From Lobosporangium transversale (taxonomy: Eukaryota > Mortierellomycota > Mortierellomycetes > Mortierellales > Mortierellaceae), in assembly GCF_002105155.1 (NCBI RefSeq), contig NW_019029016.1:186001-250000 (forward strand): a DNA stretch of 64,000 nucleotides, given 5' to 3'. The translations under genes were made by a program, and so were the position numbers. Shown here in pieces: positions 19,718 to 31,605 of the stretch. The notes below the pieces were generated by a model. That model saw only the letters and a program-made list of their open reading frames with translations. It had not been told where the DNA came from and searched no databases. Each line of letters starts with the position of its first letter. The first letter of the stretch is position 1.

Positions 19718-22438
19718 ATGACAACCGAAATTACGCTCTTTTGCATTGTTGATGGCGATTCCACAGCATTTTCAGTTGACATTCTACCAAATAAGACTGT
19801 GGATCATCTCAAGAAGAAAATCAAGGAGGAGCAATCGCCTTTATTTGATAACCTTCGTGCGCAGGACCTCATCCTCTTTCATGTTTTAATCCCATCCGCA
19901 CCAAAAAGACAAATCGCGCTTAACAATCTGACTGCCGATGATGAGGCAAATAAGAAGCCGCAGGAACTTGACGACTCAACAAGCGAGATCTCTGAGGTCT
20001 TTGGTTCTACTCCAGCGAAGAAAACCATACACGTCATCGTCCAGCGGCCATTGCAAGGTAAGGGATTGGCTATTTGTTCTCAAACTTTTGTGTATGACAT
20101 CATAGTCTGCAATTGCGTCTTTTTGATTGCTGCTTCCATTTTGAGCTTATTTAAATTCTAATTGCTTGCTACTGCGGCATGCAAGCATTTAATTGCCATG
20201 TGGTGACGCTTGTTCTAATCATTGATTACTAATGATCCTTTTTTTATTTTTGGTTTTGCATTATTGCGGTTTAGATCCGTCTACTTCCACTTCGAGTAAG
20301 ACTCATTTGTTTAATTGGTTCTCTTCTTTTTTCAAAAGGTTAATCATCGCACATGTGCTTGACGGCTACCTCTGATGCTTTTTCTTTTTCTTTTTCTTTT
20401 TTTCTTGCCAATTTCTATCATTGCTTCCTTTACCAACAGACTCGGAGAAAAAAAGGAGGGCCGATGACTTATGTAAGCTAATTCTCCCTTAAGGATTGGA
20501 AACCGATTCTTTATTTTTCTCTTCTGACAGGTCTTGCTGTTTTTTTTTTTTTTTTAGCACCGCCAGATTTGAAAAAGAGGAGGTGGACAGTCAATGGACC
20601 GATCAGATTCGACGATGTTAATAAAGTCTACTATGTGGATCCTGCGGACCATGACAAAAATAAGGAAATACTACAGAGCGTTTTTCGCCGCGATTTAGTG
20701 ATGCTCATAGGCGCACGTGCCTCTGGAAAAACAACACGGTTGTATCGACTTATCCCCCAATTAGCTGACTTTGGGTATCGCTGCCTCCCGTAAGCCAACT
20801 CCTGCGAAAATGGATAAAGTGGATGCAATGTATGCGCTAATATACCAGTACTGACCCTCTATTTTTCATTTAGACTATCATTTGAGGGAGTTGCCGTTGA
20901 CAATAATGAGTCTGATTTCTGGAGAACTTTTGGAAATGCTCTTCGCCGCAACTATAAAGTCGATGACTTTACAACCCACGCTGATTTTCTCGATGCTTTC
21001 AGTCAAATTAAACTCCAGAACGAGAAGATTGTCATCTTGATTGATGAGTTTGATGAACTGTTCAAAGCATGTGATGAGGTCAGAAACAATTTTTTGAGAG
21101 CACTCCGAGACATCAGTAAAAACAATGTCTACGCCATTCACAGTGTTATCGTATGTGGAACCTTTAGTCTTCAGCGCCTTCGAACAACAGATCAACACAT
21201 ATCCCCGTTCCATGTCAACAATACTATCAGGAACCCGTATTTCACTCTTGATCAAACGCAGCAGCTCTTTAATGACTATGCGAAGGATGAGATGATTAAA
21301 ATAGATGATGAGATTATTCGAGACATACACTCGAAGTCAAATGGGTATGTTTTTTAAGCTTAGTTAACTCTCCACGAGTTGATGTGCCATTCTAATACAA
21401 TGAATTGTGCTCAATGTCAATAGTCATCCAGGAATGATTTGTCTTTGTGGACGCTCCATTCATGAGTATCTTCGCTCGAAAGTCAACGACTCGACGAATT
21501 GTCTCGATTACGATACATGGCAGGTCTTCTCCACACACAATCAAAATAAGAGGATGTTTTCGTACCATACTTTTAGAAGGATGGTTGATTCACTTTTGAG
21601 TGAATCAGCTACAGATGCTGTTAATCTTCTCCGAACAGATTTTATTGGGTATCTCGGCGATATATCTATCACAGACATGGAACAACAGGGATTGGCAGAC
21701 TTCCTAACTGCAGAAGGGGTGCTGATAAGACTTGATGACAGTAACTACCGTATGGCCTCAGCATTCATTGACTCGTTTGTGAGGAGATATATTATTCCAT
21801 CAAAATATCCCAACGCTCCTTCGGAGTCACCTCCAAAGGAAGGTCAAGAAGCATTATTGAATATTCTGGAGACTATGAAGATTGCTCTTCGATTTTTCGA
21901 TAAAAACTTGATTATGCAGGCGGGAATTCGATCATACAAAAGATCGGGGAAAACAGTTAAGGCTATGGGTAGATACAATGCCAAAGTCCCTCGGGAGAGC
22001 GTCTATGACACGGAATTGATGAGGGTTCTCACCAACTGGCTAAACAAAATAGAAGGATATGAGATCATTGGCCAGTGGCACCTCCGTGAGCTTGAGGACC
22101 ACAAATATAGTGATATTGTCATCAAGAAAGCAGGAGAGCCGACGGTTGTTATCGAGCTTTTGGCTACAGGGAGTCAATCTTCTATTAAGGACCATATCAG
22201 CAAGACGTCAACTTACAAACGTTTGCTCCCAGCAGAAGAAGCTTGGGTTGTTCATTTTACCTGTGAGGACGACTATTTTAAGCACCCATACTGGCAAACC
22301 GACGCGGAACTGGACCAAGGGGTGAATTTGGTGCATTTCTGGCACGATAGGGATTTTAATACAGTGCGGATGAGTGCTCGCCGGAAGGACAGTAGTGGCA
22401 ATACAAAGAGAATTGAAAATGAGCTGTTGACTGTCTAA
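19718..22438 (+). CDS. Crinkler-type protein, six exons: header, AAA-like ATPase, nuclease-like C-terminus
   Basis: Exons 19718-20057, 20275-20295, 20440-20472, 20558-20789, 20874-21344 and 21424-22438, all GT-AG with consistent phases, about 703 residues. The header starts MTTEITLFCIVDGDS and ends VIVQRP at the conserved splice site. Two micro-exons encode a Ser/Thr linker and a basic stretch (EKKRR, later KKRRW) that may be a nuclear signal. ATPase: Walker A GARASGKT (about residue 183), Walker B IVILIDEFDEL (about 266). The C-terminal part has HKYSDIVIKK followed by TVVIELLATG (about 595-615), with D and E spaced as in a PD-(D/E)xK nuclease, though the final Lys is not evident. This header-NTPase-REase plan is known for Crinkler/RHS-type proteins. 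It is the parent-like copy of the fragment at 1-799. Confidence 0.82.
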
Positions 22439-22605
22439 CAGCAATTCTATTTTTTTTTACCCAACATTGTAAGGACGTCCCATTTTGGATAGCGAAGACG
22501 ACAAAGGAAGTCTTACGCTCATTATCCGTACCAGCGACCCTTTCCTGTGTGTAATCTTTCTCTTTAATAAATCTCGAGCTACAGAACTACCCTTAAACTA
22601 AAAAT

Positions 22606-22645
<40 letters not shown>

Positions 22646-22719
22646 CTCTCTGCTGGCTGATCTGGTACTACATCTTTCTTTTTCGACCGCTAAGAATCGT
22701 ATGCTCCTTGGGTGGCCGT

Positions 22720-22815
22720 GGGCGGGACAGGAAAGGGTCGCTGGTACGGATAATGAGCGTAAGACTTCCTTTGTCGTCTTCGCTATCCATTATCCTTCAT
22801 AGTCCAGCGACCCTT
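22720..22815. repeat. Internal complementary region (ICR) of element C
   Basis: Reads GGTCGCTGGTACGGATAATG... to ...CTTCGCTATCCATTATCCTTCATAG. Its first part is the reverse complement of 22487-22540 (left end), and its last part is the reverse complement of the right end up to 26840. In DIRS1-type replication the ICR is thought to template completion of the cDNA ends and the circle junction. Confidence 0.75.
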
Positions 22816-22832
22816 TCCTGTGACTCCAGAGA

Positions 22833-23843
22833 TCAGCTAAGAATGGTTGTTGTGAAATTGCACCTGGTTCTACTTGACAACCGGTAGAAGTTCTTGTAAA
22901 CCTCTTGCGAGGCCCATCGGCCCTGCATGACGATCTCATCCAGGTCGGAACCTTTGAGGGCTGCTAGTGTGGAACCAGCGGCGCGTGCCTTAGGAATTCG
23001 AGTTTGTGATGGCATGGAAGCAAGGGACATGACACTCTTGATGTGGTTGCTTATTCGTTCCGCTCCTGTAGGTGAGTCTGGTTCGTTGACGTAGCGAATG
23101 AGAGGGTTATATGATAGATCTGGGAGCGTTGGATGTGGCCATTTCAGATTGCGGCCAACTAATCGTCGTACATAAGTCTTCCATGTGGCAACCGGACATA
23201 ATAGTGGGTCAAGTGTATGGATGGAAAGGAGAGAGGATGTATCTTGGTGGACTCCTTGCCTTGTCTGTTTCGGTCTTACTACGTAGACGTGTATTCCTTG
23301 TCTAGTTTCTTTACAACGTGAGAGGTCGATACGCTCGATATCGCTAGGTCGAAGAAATAAACACATGCCTAATAGCCAACACAATTTTTTGGTCAATTCC
23401 ATGGGTGAAATGGTATCGTTGTCACCTAGAGCTCGGAAGTAGTCGAGAACTGGCGTAATGTCGATATCTATATCTTTAGCAGGACAGACTTGATTGGCTT
23501 TAAGGACTTTGAAGAATTTGTTGAACGTATAGTCGTCTTCGAATACTTTTGAACCTGGGTATAGGCCTTTGAGATGTGCTCGATACGTTAAAATCGTCTG
23601 AGGTGACCAACCTTTAGCTCGTTTACCCCAAGCAAAGTAGTTGATGAGTGCTGTTGGGTTGGCCCTAGCGGGGTCAATATGGTTCCTTTGGCACCAACTG
23701 ATGTATCCTTTCTGGATATGGTTATATTTTTGACTTTTTTTAGTCTCTGAGGCCGAGTCAAGTAATACCTTTACGGCGTCCTCGTTGAGGCCTTGCTCCA
23801 AGAGACCTTGGCGCCGTCGATATTCCAGGCTAGCAAGCACCAT
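22833..23843 (-). CDS. Tyrosine recombinase of DIRS-like element C
   Basis: About 336 residues from the ATG at 23843, overlapping the end of the RT frame (23771) by about 70 bases. The core-binding part (KKSQKYNHIQKGYISWCQRN) precedes the catalytic motifs: R in MCLFLRPSDIERIDLS, R in KARAAGSTLAALKGS, W in VMQGRWASQEVYK and Y in YKNFYRLSS. Same family as the recombinases of A, B, D and E but clearly diverged. It appears intact. Confidence 0.83.
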   Translation of the reverse strand: MVLASLEYRRRQGLLEQGLNEDAVKVLLDSASETKKSQKYNHIQKGYISWCQRNHIDPARANPTALINYFAWGKRAKGWSPQTILTYRAHLKGLYPGSKVFEDDYTFNKFFKVLKANQVCPAKDIDIDITPVLDYFRALGDNDTISPMELTKKLCWLLGMCLFLRPSDIERIDLSRCKETRQGIHVYVVRPKQTRQGVHQDTSSLLSIHTLDPLLCPVATWKTYVRRLVGRNLKWPHPTLPDLSYNPLIRYVNEPDSPTGAERISNHIKSVMSLASMPSQTRIPKARAAGSTLAALKGSDLDEIVMQGRWASQEVYKNFYRLSSRTRCNFTTTILS

Positions 23844-25506
23844 GCCGGGTTCTTGTTCAGGATCCCCGGGTCTCGTGGCGAGGATGAGTGCACTGCTGCT
23901 CGTGTTAGATTGAGTGGCGTCGTCGTGGTCATCGCTCGGATAGTCGGGTACCATATCGCTCCTGTCCAATTGGGTGTGATCACCGTGGCTTTGAGGCGCT
24001 CTCTCTTTAGACGGTCCAGAATTTGGGGAATCAGGTTCCATGGTGGACATATGTATAATCTGCCCAAGTTCTTCCATGGTTGCAGTAGCGCATTCTGCGC
24101 TAGGGCGGACGGGTCGTACTTCCACGACATGTATGTCGGAAGTTGAGTGTTCTTGTGAGAGGCAAATAGGTCGATCTTGTGTGGTCCCCATAGTTTGTCT
24201 ATGGCTTGGAAGCATTCGGGTTTGAGGCTCCATTCTAGTTGGGTGTTTAATTGCCGGCTGGGTGGATCCGCCGGGTTGAACTCCGATGGTACGAAGGACG
24301 TCGAAATCATTGTCCCTGTCTGTAGGCAATGTTCCCAAATCTTTTCCGCAAGTTCCATTAACTGTGGTGACTTCGTTCCTCCAAATTTGTTCACATACGC
24401 GATCGTCGTTGTGTTGTCGCAGTACAAGTGAATTCGTTTGCCTTGTAATTGAGGTAGCTTGGTGGCATACCATACTACCATCAGTTCTTTCCAATTGATG
24501 TGTTGGCTGTGGTCCGACTGGTCCATACTCCTGAGTAGTGATAGTTCTTGTGGACTATTCCCCAGCCCGTGTCGGACGCATCCGTGAATATCTCCTCTTG
24601 AGGGGTTTGGGTTATCCAAGTGTGGCCGTTCCATTCTCGCAAATTGGTTATCCACCACTGGAGGTCCTCCTTGGCTTTCGTCGTCAACGAAATAGATGCC
24701 GTCCATGAATTCCCTTGTCGGAGAGCTTCGTTTCTCAGCTGGGTGAGGTTCTGAGTTCTTAGTCGTGCTGGAAGGACTGCTGCTGTCATGGACAGAGCTT
24801 TGCCTATGAATGATGCTAATGCTCTCAGAGTCATTTCTCCTTTCTTTATCATCTTGGATGCCTCTCTGCGGACATCTCGGATCTTGTTCTTGGGTACCGA
24901 CAGTGTCATCTTGCGGCTGTCGATTGTGAATCCTAGGTGTTGGACTGTCTGTGTCGGCTTTAGATGTGATTTCGACTCCTTCACCTTGAATCCTACGGAT
25001 GCTAGTCGCTGGAGAACCATCTCGGTATGTATCTCCGACAACTGTTGTGATGAGGCTACTATCAGGATATCGTCCAGATACGCTGCTATCCTTATCCCTT
25101 TCCTTCTGGCCCATTTCAGCACTGGTTTCAGCATCTTGGTGAATACGTAAGGGGCTAACGACAGCCCGAAGGGGAGCACCCGAAACTGGTAAGTTTTCTC
25201 CTTCCATTGAAATTGAAGGAACCGGCGTGATTCGGGGTGTATTAGAATATGTAGGAAGGCATCCTCTAAGTCTATACTCGTCATGTAATCCTTTTTGTTT
25301 ATCATATTGCAAACCGTCTTCATTGATTCCATTTTGAAATGAGGGGGTGAAATAAATTTGTTCAGTGGCTTTAGGTTCAATACGGGGCGTAGATCCCCCG
25401 TTTTCTTTGGAATAGTAAAGATGCGGCTCACGAACCCATGTTCTGAAGCTTCCTCTATGGCTTTCTTGGCTAATAATGCTACAATTTCTTGTTCTATCGT
25501 CTTCAT
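23771..25506 (-). pseudogene. RT-RNase H-Dam-like ORF of element C, one frameshift
   Basis: RT motifs lie in the frame 25506-24481 (FTIPKKTGDLRPVLNLKPLN, TSIDLEDAFLHILIHP, YLDD in RIAAYLDDILIVA). The RNase H start (EIFTDASDTGWGIV) is in that frame too. The rest (HINWKELMVVWYA, YCDNTTTIAYVNKFGGTKSP, FNPADPPSR, LYICPPWNLIPQIL) lies in another frame ending at 23771. The two meet near 24520-24540, so a one-base change is implied. The true start is uncertain because no strong ATG lies between the gag stop (25662) and 25506; initiation by read-through or overlap is possible. Confidence 0.82.
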
Positions 25507-25661
25507 TTCTTCTTTGGAGCGGACGCTGCTGTGTGTTGTTGTATTGCTGATTGGTGGTAGCGAATCGAACGGGATTTCGTATCCATTCTGAATAACTCTG
25601 CGTACCCATTTCTCGTCTGTTAATAGATTCCATGCTGTTTGGTAGAGGTGTAGTCGACCTC

Positions 25662-26645
25662 CTACTGGCGCCCCCTTCCTTGTCCCCTTCCCCGTGTGGA
25701 AGGGGAGCTCCGAAAAAATTGGCCGCCCAAGCCGTAATTATTATTTTGCTGTGGTTGCGTTGTTTGTTGGCTTTGAGTCTGAGGGGTCGCTTGTTGATAC
25801 TGCTGTGTTTGAGTAGCTGAATTGTTTCCAAAGCGACCTTGCCTGCCTCGGTAGTCTCTACCTCGGTTAGGATTGCTGTATTTCTTGACATTTTGCGAAA
25901 GCTTGGCATGTTCAAGTAAATCGGCTGTTTCGACCAGTTGGCGTCTGGTCGATGTGTCTGGAGGAGTGATAAATTTCTTTTCCTTGTAGAATGCTTCAGT
26001 GCGGATTTTATTGATCTGCTCGCAGAGCATGGATATTTGAGTTTGGACTGTATCCAGGGTGCGGAGGATATGTAGTACTGGAACGTCCTCACCGTTTTGA
26101 GAGACAAGTGCATGCGCTGTTGCAGCGAGTGGCCTCGTAATGTGTGCTGCTTTTGTTGCCAGTGTGACCAATTTCTGATCAGCATTCTTGAGACTATCGG
26201 AAATAGCCCATTCTTTGGGGATTGCTGGAGGTGTGTATTCCATATCTTCCACTTTTGGAAATTGGCTAATATCGTAGTAACGTTGTTCCTCGTCATTAAA
26301 CTTAACTGTGTGGAATTCTTTTCGTCTCTTGAGGGAAGGCATGACCTGTTCCAAATCCTCGTAGGGTGCCAGGTAGCACAGGGGCTCCGCGCGACGCATA
26401 AATGGGTCTTGGATTGGTGTGTCTGGCTGGTGGAACGCGCCTCCGTTCTGGGAGAACTGCGTGAGAGCACTGATAGCTTGCAGGATCTCCGGAGGGAGGG
26501 CATATCTGTTTTCTGGAAGGGAAGTGTTACTGGGTAGGGTGGATGGTGGAGCGGGGTTGCCCTCCAGGATCGAAGGACCGGGATTGCCGTCCGTAGAGTT
26601 AGAAGCAGTGTATGTGTTGTGGACATTGTTATCGTTGAAGTTCAT
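25662..26645 (-). CDS. gag: Gag-like protein of DIRS-like element C
   Basis: 327 residues from the ATG at 26645 (MNFNDNNVHNTYTASNSTDG). Pro/Ser-rich N-terminus, helical middle (HITRPLAATAHALVSQNGED, TVQTQISMLCEQINK), and a Gln/Asn-rich C-terminus with a GRGQGRGR patch. Organisation matches the gag of A and D, supporting the same role in RNA packaging. Frame intact. Confidence 0.75.
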   Translation of the reverse strand: MNFNDNNVHNTYTASNSTDGNPGPSILEGNPAPPSTLPSNTSLPENRYALPPEILQAISALTQFSQNGGAFHQPDTPIQDPFMRRAEPLCYLAPYEDLEQVMPSLKRRKEFHTVKFNDEEQRYYDISQFPKVEDMEYTPPAIPKEWAISDSLKNADQKLVTLATKAAHITRPLAATAHALVSQNGEDVPVLHILRTLDTVQTQISMLCEQINKIRTEAFYKEKKFITPPDTSTRRQLVETADLLEHAKLSQNVKKYSNPNRGRDYRGRQGRFGNNSATQTQQYQQATPQTQSQQTTQPQQNNNYGLGGQFFRSSPSTRGRGQGRGRQ

Positions 26646-26872
26646 TTTTCTATGGAGATGGACGTGTTCCGGAAGCTCGAGAAAAAGAAAGATGTAGTAC
26701 CAGATCAGCCAGCAGAGAGAATTTAAAAAAAAAAAAAAAAAAAAAAAAGTTTATTTTTAGTTTAAGGGTAGTTCTGTAGCTCGAGATTTATTAAAGAGAA
26801 AGATTACACAGGAAAGGGTCGCTGGACTATGAAGGATAATAATAAAAATTTGTGATTCTATATTCCAATAGT

Positions 26873-29800
26873 ATGGATACTATCCCCACCGCTAGAAGGA
26901 GGTTCCAACAAGAATTAATCTCAGGCCCCAATATCGAGCGCCATAGACACCGCTTAGAGCAGATGGTCCGGTGCCCTTATTGCAATGCTATCATGTTCCT
27001 TGAAGAACGAGTGAAAAACACCAAGCACCGACCAGAATTTTCGTTGTGCTGCGGTAGAGGTCAAGTCAAAATCCCTCATCTGGAGGGTATTCCGCGCCGC
27101 TTTTTAGAGGTCTTTGGTGGCCAAGACGCGAGAAGCAAAGCCATTCGAAATAATGCACGGCAATACAACTGTGCTCTGTCCTTTACGTCGATGAAAGTAA
27201 ACCATGACAGGAGCCTTGCAAACAGCCAACAAGGCGTGTACACTTTCCGTATTATCGGAGGTATCGCTCACCTGATTGGCCCTCTGAGCCCGTCTGAAGG
27301 TGTAGATCCTCAGTTTTTACAGATCCACAGCCATATTCATGACCCTGAAGAGCAGGCCAAAATTCGCAATGGGTACTTTGAAGGTTCTCTCGACAGCAGT
27401 TTGTTAATTGAGCTACAACAGCTTCTCGAACGACATCACCCGATGGCCCGTTTACTCAAGAACATTAAAGAGCGTGTCAATGGTCAAGATACTCAGTTAA
27501 GGGTCGTCATCCGTGCTGAGTCCCAACGTGACCTAAGGAGCCAAGGACGGAGACAATATGGTCCCCCTTCGTCCTCTGAAATCGCTGTTTTGATGCCTGG
27601 TGATGATAGCCAAGTTTCAAGAAGGGATATAGTTATTGAATACAAAGGGGGCGGTTTACAGCAGATCAGCGAGACTCATCCGTCATACAACAGCCTTCAC
27701 TACGTTCTCTTGCATCCGAATGGTGAGTGTGGGTGGACATACGGCAAGTATAAGAAGGAAAGCGGGTCAGAGCTAGGGTCTGAAAGGTCTCTTGGAGAAA
27801 GCGATGGTGAGGATGTTGAGGATGACCAGATGGAACCTCATGAGAGCCGGACGAAAAAAACCCGAGAGTTCGTCAGCCAAAGGGAGTTCTATGCATATAG
27901 ACTGCAAATCCGCCCAATGAGCTCAACAGATCAACGATCCTGCATTTGGATGATTCCACGTTTGGCTCACCAATATATTGTCGACCAATATTACAAGTTG
28001 GAAACTTCTCGGCTCCTATATATCAGTATGAATCAAGCTAAGCTCAAAGCGGATGCATATATCGGCATAGTAGATGCAATTGACCTCAATCTCAGGCCAG
28101 AGAATATTGGAAAGCGGATTATCTTACCATCTTCCTTTGTTGGAGGCCCCAGATTTATGCAACAGTTGTTCCAAGATGCCATTGCCATGGTTCGGAAGTT
28201 TGGCAAGCCAGATCTCTTCATCACCTTCACATGTAATCCCCAGTGGCCAGAGATCCAGGAGGCTCTTTATGAAGGCCAAACAGCAGCTGATTGGCCTGAC
28301 CTTTGCGTACGAGTATTTAATCTCAAAAAGAAGGCTCTAGAGGATGACCTCTTCAAGAAAGATGTCCTAGGGAAAGTTATTGCTTACAATTGGGTCGTCG
28401 AGTTCCAGAAACGTGGTTTGCCGCATCAGCATCTCCTCATAATTCTTGACGATGGAAGCAAGCCTCGGACTGCAGGCGACATTGACTCTATTGTGTCTGC
28501 AGAGATCCCCGATCGACACAGTGCCCCGCTTGCGTACGAGACAGTAACTTCCCACATGGTACATGGACCATGTGGGGTCCATAATTCTAAAGCGCCATGC
28601 ATGGTGGAAGGGAGCTGCAGCAAAAAGTACCCACGCTCATTTTTGGGAAATACTGCAAGAAGCGAGGATGGCTACCCGAACTATCGTCGACGTAATGATC
28701 CTGCACGCTCCTTTGTAAACTCAAAAGGCAACACTGTCGACAACACTTGGGTTGTTCCTCACAATTTATGGCTTACAACCAAATATAACGCTCATATTAA
28801 CGTTGAAGTCTGTGGATCAGTGTCATCAGTCAAGTATATTTACAAATACGTGCACAAGGGTCATGATAGAGCATCAGTTGCTGTCGTGGCTGGCAGCGGA
28901 TGGAGGAAATGTTAATCTCGATGAGGTCAGCAAATACAGGGATAGCCGATATGTATCTACTTGCGAGAGCTTATGGCGTATGTATGGCTTTGCGCTCCAT
29001 GGGCAATCCCATAATGTTGTTCGACTGCCTGTCCATCTGGAGGATCAGCAGCAAGTGGTCTTCGGTTCTGATGCTAACCTCGAGCAAGTCATCTCCTGTG
29101 CCCAGACTCGCAGCTCATGGCATGGTTCAAGCTCAATAGCGCCATTGAGAAAGAAATTTCGAGGGCAGAAGCAACAAATGCAGCCAATGCCGAAGCGGCA
29201 AGCAATATAAAGGTACCAGAATACTATTTGTACCCTGATGTGCCTTATCACTACACCTGGGACAAGCGCAGTAGAAGATGGAGAGAGAGAGCCAGGACCA
29301 ATAGCACGAAGGTTCTCTCTAGAATCTATTTTGTCCAGCCAAAAGAACGCGAAAGGTATTGTCTTCGGCTGCTGCTTATGCATGTCAAAGGAGCAAAGAG
29401 TTTTGCTGAGCTCCGCACCGTGCCTGAAGTCAACAAGGTCTTTGATACGTTTTACTCAGCTGCCCTTGCTCGCGGCTTGCTCGAGGATGATGAAGAATGG
29501 AGTCGTTGCTTGGAAGAAGCATCCACATATCAGTTACCGAGGATGTTGCGGCACCTGTTTGGTATTATGATGATCAACTGTAGTCTCTCTGACCCACTGG
29601 CTCTTTGGACTCGCTTTGCAAGGGACCTGTCAGAAGACTTCCTTCATATATGTAAAGGACTCCAGGGAGAAGCAACTGCTACTGCGGAGGGTATCGCAGA
29701 GGAACAAGCTAAGAGCTCGGCACTCTACGATCTGAATGAAGTGCTGAAGGAGCTTGGGTCCTGCCTGGCTAACTTTCCAGAGATGCCTCAAGGAATAGAA

Positions 29801-31321
29801 AATGCCCTACAGGAGGAAGATCAAGTTGATGACACGCAGAAGCAATGGGAATTTGAACAAGAGGCTCTCAATAACGTGATACACTTGAACTTGGACCAGA
29901 GGATAGCCTTTGAACACATCATTAAGGCAGCCAAGGGTGAGGTTCATGAGAGACTTTTTTTCATTGATGGCCCAGGAGGAACAGGCAAATCCTTTTTATA
30001 CAACACGCTCATTGGTTGTCTCACTGACCGACATAAGCGAAGTGTGATTGCTGTCGCATCATCAGGAATTGCCTCTCTTATTCTCCATAACGGCCATACA
30101 GCCCATTCTACGTTCAAGATACCGATCCCTGTTGACTGTCGCTCCATCTGCTATCTTGGTATGCGGCAAGATGCTGCCGTAAGAATACGTAATGCTGATG
30201 TCGTCTTCTGGGATGAGGCTCCTTTGCAGCATAAGCATTGTTTTGAGGCTGTAGACAGGCTGCTTCGAGACATTATGGAACAGGATACTCCGTTCGGTGG
30301 TAAAGTGTTTGTATTTGGAGGCGACTTCAGACAGGTACTTCCGGTTGTCATCCGTGGGACACAGGCTCAGATTGAGGATGCTTCATTGAAAAGATCTTAT
30401 ATTTGGCCTTCGGTGACGACACTCAGACTGAGCAAGAATATGCGAGTTAACAGCCATCCTGAGAACCAAGCGTTTGTCGAATGGCTACTCCGTATTGGTG
30501 AAGGGACAGAGCCGACCGTTAGTTTTGGCCCTCATGGCGACTATATCAGGATACCTGACAACTTGGTCCTTGACGCCCCAGCTGTAAATAAGGATCACAG
30601 TCACGAAAAGCTACTAATTAGGCAGATATTTCCAGACATCGAAACTGCTGGACTCTGGCCTGAAATACTCATTGAGCGCGCTATATTGAGCCCTCTCAAT
30701 GAAGATGTAGACAGGCTAAACCAATTGGCTACCACTATGCTCTGTAGTACTCAGCAATCAGTCAGTTATATTGGTCAAGATAGCCTACAAGACCCTGAAG
30801 CAACAGCTCCGGTCCATTATCCTGTAGAATATCTAAACAAGCTTAGTCCACCAGGCTTGCCTCCATTCAAACTGGAGTTGAAAGTCGGTCAACCTGTCAT
30901 CCTTCTTCGCAACTTGAATCCAAAGCGCGGACTATGTAATGGCACCCGCATGATTGTGCGTGCGTTGGGCACAAGAATGATCCAGACTGAGATTATCAAT
31001 GGGCAATATCGAGGGGAGCGTGTTTTCATTCCTCGCATACCGCTTACAACGATTGATGACCGCTCTTCGCCAGTTATGTTCTGCAGACGCCAATTTCCAG
31101 TCAAGCCAGCCTTCGCCATGACTATCAATAAGTCACAAGGACAGACACTTAAACATGTCGGTGTTTATCTTCCTCAAGATGTCTTCAGTCATGGCCATCT
31201 CTACGTTGCTTTATCACGGTGTACTGACCCAAACAATCTTAAGGTGCTGGTCGGGAATGGGAAGGTACAAGCCAAGCCTGGGATATACACCAGAAACATT
31301 GTCTTCAAGGGCGCATTGTAG
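26873..31321 (+). pseudogene. Helitron Rep-helicase, two frameshifts
   Basis: Part 1 (26873-about 28890): CCCG-type zinc-finger start (RCPYCNAIM ... LCCGRGQV), the Helitron helicase-like N domain, and the HUH nickase core with H-x-H in KRGLPHQHLLIIL (about 28411-28440). Part 2 (about 28890-29110, another frame): DGGNVNLDEVSKYRDSRYVS. Part 3 (about 29117-31321): Pif1-like helicase with Walker A in IDGPGGTGKSFL (about 29965), motif II region VVFWDEAP, FGGDFRQVLPV, LSKNMRVN, and the end MTINKSQGQTLKH plus HLYVALSRCTD. Two one-base shifts, near 28890 and near 29110, break an otherwise continuous rolling-circle transposase of about 1,480 residues. Catalytic residues are present, so decay looks recent. 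The 5' terminus of the element is not recognised. Confidence 0.88.
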
Positions 31322-31574
31322 TCACAATATCTTGGTTTTCAGACATCCTGCTGCTTCTTCATCTCCAAGTCATTCACGTCAACTTTCAGCTCATCTCCAT
31401 TGTTATCCAATCTGACGTTATTTTGTAGCACTTATTTGTATTTTACTTGCATTTATATTTTGTATTTTATTTTGCATTTATATTTTGTATTTTATTTTGT
31501 TTTTGTATTTTATTTTGTACGATAAAGATAACTTACTATGTTGTAAGCATTAAATTTTATTACGAGGCAAGAGC
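31322..31574 (+). other. Helitron 3' untranslated region with T-rich tandem repeats
   Basis: After the helicase stop codon there are about 100 bases of unique sequence, then several imperfect copies of TTTTGTATTTTATTTTGCA (31440-31520). No gene is seen. Confidence 0.5.
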
Positions 31575-31605
31575 AGGCCGTGGCGAAGCCACGGTCTCCG
31601 GCTCG
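31575..31605 (+). mobile_element. Helitron 3' terminus: hairpin plus CTCG end
   Basis: A 10-base stem (31575-31584 with 31588-31597, AGGCCGTGGC / GCCACGGTCT, one G-T pair, GAA loop) is followed 4 bases later by CTCG and a T at 31606. Helitrons end in a hairpin about 10 bases before CTRR and insert between A and T; CTCG is a slight variant. The base after the end begins TTGATTTTAATATCAGG, the terminal repeat of foldback F, whose intact copy at 43365 has A before that T. This fixes the Helitron end precisely. Confidence 0.75.

Larger units (their letters stand above)
22487..26840 (-). mobile_element. DIRS-like tyrosine-recombinase retrotransposon C
   Basis: A second DIRS family, coding on the minus strand (gag, RT-RNase H, recombinase). 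The outer ends pair in inverted orientation (CAGCGACCCTTTCCTGTG near 22530 with CACAGGAAAGGGTCGCTG near 26815, continuing through the TTTAATAAATCTCGAGCTAC block and a T/A run). The ICR at about 22720-22815 equals the reverse complement of the right end, AAT, and the left end. AAT is present at the right border (26838-26840) but the left flank reads TTT, so the left core is altered. It inserted between the CRN 3' flank and the Helitron gene. Confidence 0.85.

Noticed and set aside
22833-24494. Long N-terminal extension of the recombinase frame in element C (and the very long equivalents in B, D1 and D2)
   Set aside because: The extension is the out-of-frame reading of the RT-RNase H gene. Its low-complexity Ser/His/Arg composition and the existence of good ATGs close to the RT stop favour the shorter recombinase starts.
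31575-31597. Rho-independent terminator
   Set aside because: GC hairpin, but in a eukaryotic context and at the expected position of a Helitron 3' end, with no T tract following.
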